A stretch of DNA of 64,000 nt from Calothrix sp. PCC 7507 (GTDB taxonomy: Bacteria > Cyanobacteriota > Cyanobacteriia > Cyanobacteriales > Nostocaceae), in contig NC_019682.1 in the NCBI RefSeq assembly GCF_000316575.1, positions 3,842,001 to 3,906,000 on the forward strand, given 5' to 3'. The position numbers and the translations under genes were made by a program. This document shows positions 19,022 through 28,208 of the stretch, piece by piece. The first letter of the stretch is position 1. Each line of letters starts with the position of its first letter. The notes under the pieces are model-generated. The model had not been told where the DNA came from and searched no databases. It saw only the letters and a list, made by a program, of their open reading frames with translations.

Positions 19022-19507
19022 ATGCTAAAAATTCATGACTTAGATTTTGGCTTTAATGATGCTGAAAATTATAAAAGAAACGAAAACAAAAGTTTTTTCA
19101 ACAAGGTTTTTTTTAGAACAGAAGAACTCGATAAGCTTTGCGGTAGGAACACATTCTTTCTCATAGGAGAGAAGGGAACTGGCAAGACTGCATGTGCAGT
19201 TTATTTGTCAAATAATGATTATAAAGAAACTTTATCTACGCTGAACTATATCAGAGAAACTGATTATCATAAGTTTGTCCAAATGAAGAACAAAGATCAT
19301 CTTGCTCTATCTGATTATGTGGACATTTGGAAAGTCATTATTTACTTACTACTCAGTAGGAGTATTAGCACGAAAGAGAAAAATAGTTTAATGCCAAAAT
19401 TTATCAAATTTCGTAATGTTAATGCTGCCGTAGATGAGTATTATGCAAAGGCATTTTCTCCAGAAATAATTAACGCTATAACAAAGCAAAGTATGACAAC
19501 AGTTTGA
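19022..19507 (+). pseudogene. truncated Sll1717-type P-loop ATPase
   Basis: 161 codons that match only the N-terminal part of Sll1717-family P-loop ATPases: a leading FGFNDAENYKRNENKSFF stretch, then Walker A GEKGTGKTA (about 50-58) and a helical region. Family members run to several hundred residues, and here the frame stops soon after, with no Walker B or later domains in any frame before the next gene. Composition is AT-rich. I call it a remnant; a functional short protein is unlikely. Confidence 0.65.
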
Positions 19508-19552
19508 TTGTCAACACGATAACATGAAGTTAGTTTACCAGAGGCTGCGGCT

Positions 19553-19930
19553 ATGACTTTGGCATCTAATGAACAAGCCACTATCATTCGCACAGAACGT
19601 GGACTCACGATTTCAGGAACACGCATTACCCTCTATGACGTAATGGATTTTTTGAAGGCTCAGTATCCCCCTAAGTTAATCCGCGATAAATTTAACCTCA
19701 TGGATGAGCAAATGGATGCTGCATTGTATTTTCTAGAAGCGAATCGCACTCAGGTAGAAGCTGAGTATCAAGAAGTTCTCCAAACCAGAGAGGAAATTCG
19801 CCAGTATTGGGAAGAACGCAACCGCGAACATTTTACTCGAACCGCTACTAAGCCGCACAAACCTAGTCAAGATGCTCTCTGGACAAAGCTTGAGGAGCAA
19901 AAAGCCAAACGCACTTCAAAAACGCCATGA
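19553..19930 (+). CDS. DUF433 family antitoxin
   Basis: A 125-residue protein with the DUF433 helix-turn-helix-like core (IRTERGLTISGTRITLYDVMDFLKAQYPPKLIRDKFNL, about 12-50) and a long charged C-terminal helix. Such proteins pair with small PIN-like toxins. Its stop overlaps the start of the next gene by 4 bases (ATGA), so they are translated together. Confidence 0.8.
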   Translation: MTLASNEQATIIRTERGLTISGTRITLYDVMDFLKAQYPPKLIRDKFNLMDEQMDAALYFLEANRTQVEAEYQEVLQTREEIRQYWEERNREHFTRTATKPHKPSQDALWTKLEEQKAKRTSKTP

Positions 19931-20319
19931 CTTTTCTGGTTGACTACAACCTTGATGGGTATGCTTTAGTTTTCCTGGGTGTCTTAGCAAAAAACGGTTG
20001 GCTGGAATTGATAACTGTCCGTTTTGTCACCTTCAGAGAGGCTGGCTTGTCGATGGATAGTAATGATCGCGTTGTCTGGGGTTATGCTCAAGCTAACCAG
20101 ATGATGATCCTCACAGCCAATCGCAATATGAAAGGTGAGGATTCGTTAGAGCAAGTCATCCGCGAGGAGAATACAGCAGATGGGTTTCCGGTAGTGACAA
20201 TTGGGGATCTTGATCGTCTTGATGAGTTCGACTATCGAGAGCGTTGTGTTGAGCGTCTCATCGAGATTATCCTAGATATTGAGAACTATATGGGAGTTGG
20301 TCGGTTGTTTATCCCCTGA
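19927..20319 (+). CDS. DUF5615/PIN-like toxin
   Basis: A 130-residue partner of the DUF433 protein. It starts FLVDYNLDGYALVFLGVL, with the acidic VDYN in the place of the DxN motif of DUF5615 PIN-like proteins; VWGYAQANQMMILTANRN is the second typical segment. Predicted ribonuclease toxin by family and by ATGA coupling; no activity can be shown from sequence. The stop codon touches a MITE-like element. Confidence 0.7.
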   Translation: MTFLVDYNLDGYALVFLGVLAKNGWLELITVRFVTFREAGLSMDSNDRVVWGYAQANQMMILTANRNMKGEDSLEQVIREENTADGFPVVTIGDLDRLDEFDYRERCVERLIEIILDIENYMGVGRLFIP

Positions 20320-20434
20320 TACCGTTTTTTTGTGAAGCTGCATATAATTCACCCCCCGGCTATCGCCGTCCCCCCTTGCCAAGGGGGGACTACAGGGGGG
20401 TATTATTATGTGCATCTTCATACAGAATTGGTAT
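20319..20434. mobile_element. 116-bp MITE-like inverted-repeat element
   Basis: The left end (ATACCGTTTTTTTGTGAAG...) and right end (...CTTCATACAGAATTGGTAT) form imperfect terminal inverted repeats of about 38 bases. They enclose a GC-rich hairpin of CCCCCCTTG/CAAGGGGGG type. No coding capacity. The left end starts at the last base of the toxin stop codon. Confidence 0.6.
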
Positions 20435-20605
20435 GAGGTAATTAGACCTAGTTGGTGATTGTGGCGATCGCAGTCGTATTAATGTTATTTGTTGAGTCTG
20501 AGAAGTTACTATCTACGGGTCAATAGGAACGTTCTGTAGTTAAATACGCCGATATTTTAAAATTAGTGCAAAGCCCATCAAGCTCGCTTTTGTGAGGCAG
20601 TCTCA

Positions 20606-21169
20606 ATGGTACAGTCCCCATCTAAATATTCAACTTTAGAGGAATTTCTGAAGCTACCAGAAACCAAACCTGCTAGTGAGTATATTGATGGCTTCGTCAT
20701 TCAAAAACCAATGCCACAGGGTAAGCACAGCAGTATTCAGACTGAATTTTCTACTACTGTCAACGTGATTTTTAAGCCGCGAAAAATTGCGCGAGCATTT
20801 TCAGAACTACGTTGTACCTTTGCTGGAAGATCAATAGTTCCAGATGTATCTGTATTTTCTTGGGCTAAAATTCCCCGTGATGAAAATGGTGAGGTTGCCA
20901 ATATTTTTCCGGTAGCGCCTGATTGGACAATTGAGATTTTGTCCCCAGATCAGAGTCAGACGAAAGTCACCAAAAATATTTTGCATTGTCTCAATCATGG
21001 GACTGAGATATTTTGGCTGCTTGATCCAGATGAGCAAACTGTATTTGTTTATCTGCCAAAGCAGCAAATACAGGTATTTGATCAACCAGGGTTAAAACTT
21101 CCGGTTCCTGATTTCGCCAGTGAACTACATCTGAGTGTGGAAACTATATTTGGTTGGTTATTGGATTGA
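20606..21169 (+). CDS. Uma2 family (DUF820) PD-(D/E)XK nuclease-like protein
   Basis: A 187-residue protein of the Uma2 family, greatly expanded in cyanobacteria. It has LEEFLKLPETKPASEYIDGFVIQKPMPQGKHS at the start, the core Asp in IVPDVSVFSWAKIP and the E-x-K-like site in DWTIEILSPDQSQTK. Members are thought to be nucleases, possibly linked to mobile elements; the substrate is unknown. Single gene. Confidence 0.85.
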   Translation: MVQSPSKYSTLEEFLKLPETKPASEYIDGFVIQKPMPQGKHSSIQTEFSTTVNVIFKPRKIARAFSELRCTFAGRSIVPDVSVFSWAKIPRDENGEVANIFPVAPDWTIEILSPDQSQTKVTKNILHCLNHGTEIFWLLDPDEQTVFVYLPKQQIQVFDQPGLKLPVPDFASELHLSVETIFGWLLD

Positions 21170-21377
21170 AATCCCCGCGCCTAAGAGGCGATCGCTTTAT
21201 CTAAAAAATAGTGGCTAGTAAAAGTGATGAAATGTCAATGCTTTATTTAAAAAAATACTAAATCCTTAAAAAATTTAGCTTGGCTGCTCCTACCGCTTCA
21301 GCAGCAAGCGAAGTTCAAAGCTTTGGTGTCATTATGTTGGATAATCTCAAAGAGTAGCACAAGGAAGTCCCCCCGCA

Positions 21378-21578
21378 ATGGTATTCCAGTGGTTAATTAA
21401 AAATAGGGTGACAGCAGGATTTGGTTTAGCGCTCGTTGTTTTGGTGGTTGTCGGTATAGATGCTTATCTGAATCTGCTCAACTACAGAAAGTCTGCCGAT
21501 GCTGTTGAACATACCGGCATGGGGGTACAATTCATGCAGAAAGCCCCGGAGAAGGACAAGGAACAACCTTTATCGTGA
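21378..21578 (+). pseudogene. N-terminal remnant of a CHASE3-type hybrid histidine kinase
   Basis: The first 45 codons (MVFQWLIKNRVTAGFG, one membrane helix, then YRKSADAVEHT) are the start of a CHASE3-type sensor kinase. After EHT the frame reads nonsense to a stop. In another frame the same DNA encodes HGGTIHAESPGEGQGTTFIV, the end of a histidine-kinase ATPase domain. An internal deletion has therefore joined the kinase's N-terminal start to its C-terminal part, out of frame. Confidence 0.75.
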
Positions 21579-22057
21579 ATCTCCCGCTGATGATTGTCCA
21601 TCGCCCCCTTGATACGCCAGATCGAGTTCATCCCACAGCTAGCCAGGAAGTCCCATTAGATGATGCTCCTTCTATAGAAGGCTTCAACATTTTGGTAGTA
21701 GACGATGAAGCAGATACGCGAGAGTTACTAATTACCCTGTTAGAGCAATATGGAGCCAGAGTCACAGCTGTTGCTTCTGTGGCTGAAGCCTTAGAGAGAC
21801 TGGAACAGTTGCAGCCAGATGTGCTACTTAGTGATATTGGGATGCCAGATGAAGATGGTTACTCCCTAATTCGGCGCGTGAGAGGCTTGAGTAGAGAACA
21901 AGGCGGTCAAACTCCAGCGATCGCCCTCACAGCCTACGCTAGAACAGAAGACCGAATTCGGGCGCTAGAAGCGGGATTTCAGACACACATAGCTAAACCC
22001 CTCGAACCTGCAGAACTTGTGGCGGTGATTAAAAGTTTCGCCGGGCGCGATCGCTAA
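21575..22057 (+). CDS. response-regulator receiver domain left from the deleted hybrid kinase
   Basis: 160 codons from a GTG. The first 15 residues are the tail of the kinase ATPase domain (FIVNLPL is encoded across the GTG), followed by a complete receiver domain: acidic pair Asp43-Asp44, phospho-acceptor Asp87 in LLSDIGMPDEDG, Thr119 and Lys141. All key residues are intact, so it could work as a single-domain response regulator if translated. The GTGA overlap with the upstream fragment would allow coupling. More likely it is a decaying gene end. Confidence 0.65.
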   Translation: MNLPLMIVHRPLDTPDRVHPTASQEVPLDDAPSIEGFNILVVDDEADTRELLITLLEQYGARVTAVASVAEALERLEQLQPDVLLSDIGMPDEDGYSLIRRVRGLSREQGGQTPAIALTAYARTEDRIRALEAGFQTHIAKPLEPAELVAVIKSFAGRDR

Positions 22058-22317
22058 GGTTAACAGGTATTGACAAAAAAAAGATACACAGCTTTCATTG
22101 ATCAATGATGCATCTGCCGTTAAAATTCAGCTAGATTCATCGGCATTACGTTAATCTGACTTTTATTCATGATTTTAAGAAAATCATGTTTTAGTATAAA
22201 TTTTGACTAATTATCCGGTTAACCGACAGATTGCCGCGAATAACTAAATGAGAAAAAATATCTTGAGATCCTCAACTTTGCTCTCTCTGAGGAATAGTCT
22301 AACCGTTCGGTATTTCA

Positions 22318-24096
22318 ATGCTACAGATCAAGCGTGCAATTGTATTAGTTTGGCAAAGTGCTTCTGGCTGGACTGTAATTCATGTTACTTTAACCACGAT
22401 TCAGAGTATATTACCTCTGGCGTTACTTTATATTATTAAACTCATTGTCGATAACATTGCCATTAGTTTGAATATTGGCGATAAAACGCAGATATTTAGT
22501 CATATTCTATTCCTGTTATGCAATGCAGGAATAGTGATGTTGTTGATCAATATCAATGCTGTAATTTCTGAGCTAGCATCAACAACCCTATCGCAAAGGG
22601 TTACAGATCACCTGCAAGTGACGCTGTATAAAAAAGCGATCGAAATTGATTTAGAGTCTTACGAAAATCCCCAACATCAGGACATTTTGGAACGGGCTAA
22701 GTGGGAAGCCCCTTACCGACCGACCCAAATGCTAAATAGCTTGACATCTGTAGGGCAAAGTGTAATTTCCCTATTGGCGATCGCCGGGCTGATCATCTCT
22801 CTACACTGGGGACTGCTCGGCGTTTTATTGGTCGCCTCCCTTCCCACCATGTTCGTTCGCTTTAGCCAATCCAAAGTCCTTTACAAGTGGCGTCGCCGTC
22901 AAACTGAGATAGAACGCCAAGCCAACTATCTTGGGCATTTATTACTAGGAGATCACCCTGCCAAGGAAATTCGATTATTTAATTTAGGTGATTTGTTGAT
23001 TGATCGGTTTTATCGCCTCAGGCAGCAACTGTTTAAAGAGAAACTGGCAATTACTACTCGCCAAGCCATCTCCCGATTGATGACACAGGGATTTGCGGGA
23101 ATTGCGATATTAGTTACCTATAGCTTTATTATTCATCAAACAATTTATGGTAAATTTCAACTAGGCGATTTGGTGCTGTATAGCCAAGCCTTTCAGCGAG
23201 CTCAGGGCGCACTCGGAAGCCTAACTTCTGGACTAGGGCAAGTACATGAAAATAACTTGTTTCTTGCTGATTTATTTGAGTTTCTAGCCTTAAAGCCTAC
23301 TATAAGTGAGCCTATACATCCTAAATTAGTGCCCCGTCCAATGCGACAGGGTATTGTATTTCAGGATGTGAGCTTTCAATACCAAAACTCCTCACGCCAA
23401 GCAATTAAGCAGGTTAATCTCACTATTGCGCCAGGAGAAATTATCGCCCTAGTTGGCGAAAACGGATCTGGTAAAACCACATTGGTCAAACTACTCTGCC
23501 GTCTTTATGACGTGACCGAAGGTAGTATTACGATCGATGGTATCGATCTGCGGCACTTTTCGGTGCAGGATTTGCATCGCCAAATTAGTGTAATTTTTCA
23601 GGACTATACTCGCTATCAGGTTACGGCAGAGGACAATATCTGGTTTGGTAATATTGACCTGCCTCCAACTTCTGAACGAATTACTCAAGCAGCTCAAAAG
23701 TCAGGTGCAGATGCAGTGATCCAGAGTTTACCGCAAGGATACGGTACCCTGCTAGGGAAATGGTTTAAAGGTGGGGAAGAACTGAGTGGAGGACAATGGC
23801 AGAAAATTGCTTTGGCTCGTGCGTTCCTGCGGGATGCCCAGTTGGTGGTGCTGGATGAGCCGACGAGTGCAATGGATGCCAAAGCTGAGGCTGAGGTATT
23901 TCAGCAGTTTCGCGATCTGATGCGCTCACGCTCTGCACTCCTCATTACCCATCGCCTTTCCACCGTCAAAATGGCGGATCGGATTTATGTCATGGATCAA
24001 GGCGAGATTGTGGAAAGTGGCACCCACGAGCAGTTGATGGCACTACAAGGCATCTATGCCCATTTGTTTGAAATTCAAGCGAGAAATTATCAATGA
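22318..24096 (+). CDS. ABC exporter, fused permease and ATPase
   Basis: A 592-residue half-transporter. Its membrane domain occupies about residues 1-330 with six helices, and its ATPase domain has Walker A GENGSGKTT (380-388), signature LSGGQ (489-493), Walker B LVVLDEPTS (about 512) and the H-loop ITHRLS. The N-terminal style (IVLVWQSASGWTVIHV) resembles exporters of peptide natural-product clusters. There is no C39 peptidase domain, so it would not trim a leader itself. It overlaps the next gene by 4 bases (ATGA). Confidence 0.92.
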   Translation: MLQIKRAIVLVWQSASGWTVIHVTLTTIQSILPLALLYIIKLIVDNIAISLNIGDKTQIFSHILFLLCNAGIVMLLININAVISELASTTLSQRVTDHLQVTLYKKAIEIDLESYENPQHQDILERAKWEAPYRPTQMLNSLTSVGQSVISLLAIAGLIISLHWGLLGVLLVASLPTMFVRFSQSKVLYKWRRRQTEIERQANYLGHLLLGDHPAKEIRLFNLGDLLIDRFYRLRQQLFKEKLAITTRQAISRLMTQGFAGIAILVTYSFIIHQTIYGKFQLGDLVLYSQAFQRAQGALGSLTSGLGQVHENNLFLADLFEFLALKPTISEPIHPKLVPRPMRQGIVFQDVSFQYQNSSRQAIKQVNLTIAPGEIIALVGENGSGKTTLVKLLCRLYDVTEGSITIDGIDLRHFSVQDLHRQISVIFQDYTRYQVTAEDNIWFGNIDLPPTSERITQAAQKSGADAVIQSLPQGYGTLLGKWFKGGEELSGGQWQKIALARAFLRDAQLVVLDEPTSAMDAKAEAEVFQQFRDLMRSRSALLITHRLSTVKMADRIYVMDQGEIVESGTHEQLMALQGIYAHLFEIQARNYQ

Positions 24097-25343
24097 CGAC
24101 CCTAACTCCTGAATTTACGGTTCTGCTTGCCTGTGTACGGTTGTATTTAGGTACAACAACGAAGAGCGAAGTGAGTTGTCTATTGGTGCCAGATATCAAC
24201 TGGACTACTCTACTGGAAACTGCGAACAAAAATGGCGTTCTGCCGGTGTTGTATCAGAGCCTCAAAGCGATTGAGGAGGATCTGATACCTCCAGGGGTGA
24301 TGGTGCAATTGCAAACCTACAACCGCATGAATGGACTGCACAATGTTTCTCAAACCAAGGAATTACTGAAGATTCTGGCGCAGCTGGAGAAAGCTGGAAT
24401 TGAGGCGATCGCTTTTAAAGGACCGATTCTCGCAGCATCTGTTTATGGCAATGTGACGCTACGCCAATTTAATGATCTAGATATCTTAGTGAAGCAGGAG
24501 GACTTTTGGCAGGCGAAAGCCGTTTTGGTCGCCCAGGGCTATCAATCTAGCGGCTCAGAAGCGAACGAAATTGTGGCATTCAATCACCATTTTCAAGTCT
24601 CTTTGTCTCACAGTACCCCTGAAGCGACGATGTTCAATCAGCGATTTCAACCCTCTTTACTACACAGCAACCCCGAAAGAAGTATCGATTTGCACTGGGG
24701 GATTCCGCCCAGACGAGTTGGGAAGAGCGATCAGTTTGAGCGCCTCTGGGAAAATCTATATCTGATCGATCTGATGGGTCAGCCAATTAAAATCTTTTCT
24801 CCAGAAACAACCTTAGTAATTCAATGCATGAATCTTGCTAAAGAACCTTGGAAGCGATCGTTTAAGCAGATATGCGATGTAGGACAAATCATTCGAGCTT
24901 ATCCTGATTTGAATTGGCAATCAGCCCTGGAACTGTCTTCTGAGTTACACAGTCAGCGATTATTCCTCATAGGACTCAGTGTGACTCATAAACTTCTACA
25001 TGTTCCCTTACCCCAGTTCATGGTAGAGATGCTTGTTAGAAGTCAGCCAACTGACGAGCGTCTTTTGGAGAGCAATCCCTTACAGAAAAGCTATGGACTC
25101 CAAGTCTGGTGGGAATACACTGATCAACTCAAAACTCTCGATAAATCATGGCATGGGCTATTTATCACCACACACTATCTGGAATTGATTTTCAGACTTA
25201 TGCTGTCACCTAGTGAACGCGATCGTGAATTCTTGCCCCTACCGAGAGGATTATATTTTCTCTACTATATAATTCGTCCCATCCGAGTGCTAATCAAGTA
25301 TTCACCTTTCCGTAAATCATTCCTCATGCCAAACAAAGCTTAG
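24093..25343 (+). CDS. nucleotidyltransferase-fold protein (NTP_transf_5 type)
   Basis: A 416-residue protein with the core AGIEAIAFKGPILAASVYGNVTLRQFNDLDILV (101-132): the KGP turn at 109-111 and the metal-binding Asp128 and Asp130. Such proteins occur next to exporters, kinases and PqqD proteins in peptide-modification and polysaccharide clusters; the substrate is not known. A near-perfect 54-bp tandem duplication (24579-24686) repeats FNHHFQVSLSHSTPEATM as FNQRFQPSLLHSNPERSI. It is translationally coupled to the ABC exporter by ATGA. Confidence 0.8.
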   Translation: MTTLTPEFTVLLACVRLYLGTTTKSEVSCLLVPDINWTTLLETANKNGVLPVLYQSLKAIEEDLIPPGVMVQLQTYNRMNGLHNVSQTKELLKILAQLEKAGIEAIAFKGPILAASVYGNVTLRQFNDLDILVKQEDFWQAKAVLVAQGYQSSGSEANEIVAFNHHFQVSLSHSTPEATMFNQRFQPSLLHSNPERSIDLHWGIPPRRVGKSDQFERLWENLYLIDLMGQPIKIFSPETTLVIQCMNLAKEPWKRSFKQICDVGQIIRAYPDLNWQSALELSSELHSQRLFLIGLSVTHKLLHVPLPQFMVEMLVRSQPTDERLLESNPLQKSYGLQVWWEYTDQLKTLDKSWHGLFITTHYLELIFRLMLSPSERDREFLPLPRGLYFLYYIIRPIRVLIKYSPFRKSFLMPNKA

Positions 25344-25363
25344 AGGATGTTTTAAAAGTTTTG

Positions 25364-25581
25364 GGCGAATATAATTCGCTACTACACAGGCAAAGTCTGC
25401 CTCCGCAGACTCACACAAAATCAGGGGTTTCTAACCCACGGAGGTGGGTTTTGTCTGTGTAGCCAAGCCAGTGCTTTGCGGGGGTTCCCACACCACTTGA
25501 TGCCAGTCCGCTCAAGTCGGGAAACCCGCCCACGCGGCTGGCTCCCCGTTGTAGCAACTGGCGCACGATTTCTAATCGCCA
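25364..25581. repeat. dispersed hairpin-rich repeat, copy 1
   Basis: Contains hairpin modules AGTCTGCCTCCGCAGACT and AACCCACGGAGGTGGGTT and ends in an AACTGGCG...TCTAATCGCC module. The same modules recur at 37241-37490, 40430-40620 and 56825-57030. Fills most of the 295-base gap between the nucleotidyltransferase and the TPR glycosyltransferase genes. Confidence 0.75.
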
Positions 25582-25638
25582 AGGCTGGTATTAATTTAGA
25601 CTTGTGCATTTATCCTTTTAAAACCTAGAAAAATCATC

Positions 25639-27039
25639 ATGGATCAGTTATCAAACTTAGATATCGACTCAGCTCTAACTCAATTCAAGTTGGCTAATGC
25701 TTGGCAAATTAGGGGCAACTTTGAGGATGCATTTATACGCTATCAAGAGACCTTGCGATTGCGACCTGACTATATGCCAGCCTATCAGCAATTAGGGAAT
25801 TTGATGCTAAAACAACGTCGGCGCGATGAGGCGCTAGAGTACTATGAGCAGGCACTCGCACTTGATTTTGAAGCAACTAATCTTTCGTTTTACTATCAAT
25901 GCTTGGGCTTGCCGAAACAGCATCCTGCCCCATCAATCAAATCTGAAAAGGTTTCCTTTGGAAACGAAAAATCAAATGCGCTATCAACTGGCAAAATAAA
26001 TCTCGGTAGCCAAAAAGTTTTTGGATATCATCGTAGTGGCTGGAACTTTGCAATTCAAGCACTTAGTTCTTTGCACAATCCTCAAGGCATTTTGTTTGAT
26101 GGCTGTTTAGAGAATCAGTTTCTCTTTCAGCACAATCGTGTCGGTAAGCGATCGGCGCAAATCTTAGCAAAAATGCAGGCAGATGGGGTCTTCCAAAGTT
26201 TGGCAAATTCCGAAGAAAAGGGAATCATTCCCTATCAAAAACCTTGGGTCGGATTTCTGCATAATCCCCATTCCATACCGATTTGGTTTAATGATCAAAA
26301 CTCACCCCAAAAGCTATTTGAAAAGGCAATTTGGCAAGCTAGCTTACCTCATTGCGTCGGATTGTTTGCATTATCTGAGCATTTTGCCCATTGGCTGAGA
26401 GAACAAACAGGCAAACCAGTTTCTGTACTAACCCACCCAACCGAGATTCCTGACAAACAGTTTGATTTTGACCAGTTCCTTGCCAATCCTCAAAAAAAGG
26501 TAGTACAGATTGGTTGGTGGCTGCGTAAGTTGCACTCGATTTATCAATTACCTCTAGCTCAGGATAATCCTCTGAACTATCAAAAAGTGAGACTAGGATT
26601 TCTATTTGAATATGGAGAAGTAGTATTTGACCAACTTATGCAAAGAGAGGCAGAAATTTATAAAATCCAAGTTGATGAATTGTATTTAGCTAATACAACC
26701 GTTATCCAACATATTCCTGATGATCAATATGATGATCTATTATCAAAAAATATTGGTTTTGTGGATTTGTATGACTCCAGCGCCAATAATGCCATTATCG
26801 AATGTATTGCCCGTGCGACTCCCCTGTTAGTTAATCCTTTGCCTGCGGTGAAAGAGTATCTGGGAGAAGACTATCCTATGTACTTTAATACTTTAGAAGA
26901 AGCTGCAGAAAAAGCGTTGGATACCTCACTAATTTTAGAAACACATGAGTATCTCAAATCTTGTGAAACTCGACAGAAGCTATCAGCAAAATATTTTCTA
27001 GATAGCTTTTGTAACAGCGAGGTTTACCAACTCCTGTAA
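25639..27039 (+). CDS. TPR-containing glycosyltransferase-like protein
   Basis: A 466-residue protein. Residues about 10-90 are two tetratricopeptide repeats (AYQQLGNLMLKQRRRDEALEYYEQALALDF). After a linker rich in Lys and Ser, the C-terminal 330 residues look like a GT-B transferase: GYHRSGW, PWVGFLHNPHSIP, ALSEHFAHWL, and a late donor-binding-like segment GFVDLYDSSANNAIIECIARATPLLVNPLPAVKEYLG. Probably transfers a sugar in the island's polysaccharide or glycopeptide pathway (inference). AT-rich, without HIP1 sites. Confidence 0.7.
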   Translation: MDQLSNLDIDSALTQFKLANAWQIRGNFEDAFIRYQETLRLRPDYMPAYQQLGNLMLKQRRRDEALEYYEQALALDFEATNLSFYYQCLGLPKQHPAPSIKSEKVSFGNEKSNALSTGKINLGSQKVFGYHRSGWNFAIQALSSLHNPQGILFDGCLENQFLFQHNRVGKRSAQILAKMQADGVFQSLANSEEKGIIPYQKPWVGFLHNPHSIPIWFNDQNSPQKLFEKAIWQASLPHCVGLFALSEHFAHWLREQTGKPVSVLTHPTEIPDKQFDFDQFLANPQKKVVQIGWWLRKLHSIYQLPLAQDNPLNYQKVRLGFLFEYGEVVFDQLMQREAEIYKIQVDELYLANTTVIQHIPDDQYDDLLSKNIGFVDLYDSSANNAIIECIARATPLLVNPLPAVKEYLGEDYPMYFNTLEEAAEKALDTSLILETHEYLKSCETRQKLSAKYFLDSFCNSEVYQLL

Positions 27040-27082
27040 CCAGTACTTAATCAAACTTATCTTGACATTGAGGAGACAATAA

Positions 27083-28153
27083 ATGGAGATTTTTAAGCTG
27101 GCAAAACTTTATGCAAAGCACCCCACGCTTCACAAGCAACATATTCAAAAGTATCATCAAATGAGGGCACCCTATTCACTTATTTCAACCGAACCGCTTA
27201 TTTTTTATATGACATATTCCTTGTCAGAAGAATTTTGTCATGCATCATTGGAGCCAATATTCAACTATTTTCAAGATCGAACTGTCTACTTTTTAAAGAA
27301 TTGGTGGTGGGATATGGAAAGTCCCCATGAAGTTGCAAAAGTCAGAGAAATGGAAAATCAACATATTAGGCAATATCCCAAACATAAATTCATCCATATT
27401 TGTAATACATTACAACAGCAGCAAGTTTTTGATGAATATAGCTTAAATGCAGTATTTTGCAATCAAAACTGTTTAATTGATGAAAGAATATTTAAGCCAA
27501 TTAATGATATGTCTAAAGAATTTGATGCAGTTTATGATGCCAGAATCTGGCCATATAAACGGCACTTGTTAGCACAGAAAATTGATAGCGTCGCTTTTAT
27601 TTATACTTTCGATCCTGCAGAAGCTTATTATTATGAAGTAAGGTCTTTATTTCCCGATGCTCATTACTTTAATCACGCTCTAGCAAAAGACGGTATGAGT
27701 GCATTATTGTCTCCAGAGATAGTAAATCAGTGTTTAAATGCTTGCAGAGTAGGTCTGTGCCTATCCAGTGTTGAGGGTGCAATGTATGCTAGTATCCAAT
27801 ATCTACTGAGTGGATTGCCAGTTGTCTCGACTAAGAGTAAAGGTGGTAGAGATGTATTTTTTGATGAAGAATATACATTAATCGTTGAAGACAATCCAGA
27901 TGCGGTTAAAGAGGGTGTAGATGAATTAATTCGACGCAATATCTCTCCTGAGATTATTCGCTTTCAAGTGATAGAAAAAATTCAGGAGCACCGTCTCACT
28001 TTCATTAAATTGATTCAGAGCATTTACGACCAAGAAGAAATTAACAAAGATTTTTCCTTGGAGTGGGAGAATATATTCTTTAATAAGCTTTATAAGCTGC
28101 AAAGACCAGAGCAAACAATTAAACAGCTTGAACTGGCAAAGATAGGAGTTTGA
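27083..28153 (+). CDS. GT-B type glycosyltransferase
   Basis: A 356-residue protein whose C-terminal half carries a GT4-like donor site: GLCLSSVEGAMYASIQYLLSGLPVVSTKSKGGRDVFFDEEYTLIVEDNPDAVKEGVDELI (about 230-290), with the usual Glu and the glycine-rich turn. The N-terminal half is less typical. It lies 43 bases after the TPR protein with a GAGGAG site (27070s), so likely cotranscribed. AT-rich. Confidence 0.75.
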   Translation: MEIFKLAKLYAKHPTLHKQHIQKYHQMRAPYSLISTEPLIFYMTYSLSEEFCHASLEPIFNYFQDRTVYFLKNWWWDMESPHEVAKVREMENQHIRQYPKHKFIHICNTLQQQQVFDEYSLNAVFCNQNCLIDERIFKPINDMSKEFDAVYDARIWPYKRHLLAQKIDSVAFIYTFDPAEAYYYEVRSLFPDAHYFNHALAKDGMSALLSPEIVNQCLNACRVGLCLSSVEGAMYASIQYLLSGLPVVSTKSKGGRDVFFDEEYTLIVEDNPDAVKEGVDELIRRNISPEIIRFQVIEKIQEHRLTFIKLIQSIYDQEEINKDFSLEWENIFFNKLYKLQRPEQTIKQLELAKIGV

Positions 28154-28208
28154 AATAAAAATCGCTTTCAAGTGCCATCAATAAATGCTATCAACCCACT
28201 GCTGACCA

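Noticed and set aside
22248-22439. Short plus-strand frame overlapping the ABC exporter start
   Set aside because: Lies mostly inside the exporter gene in another frame; no features of a real protein.
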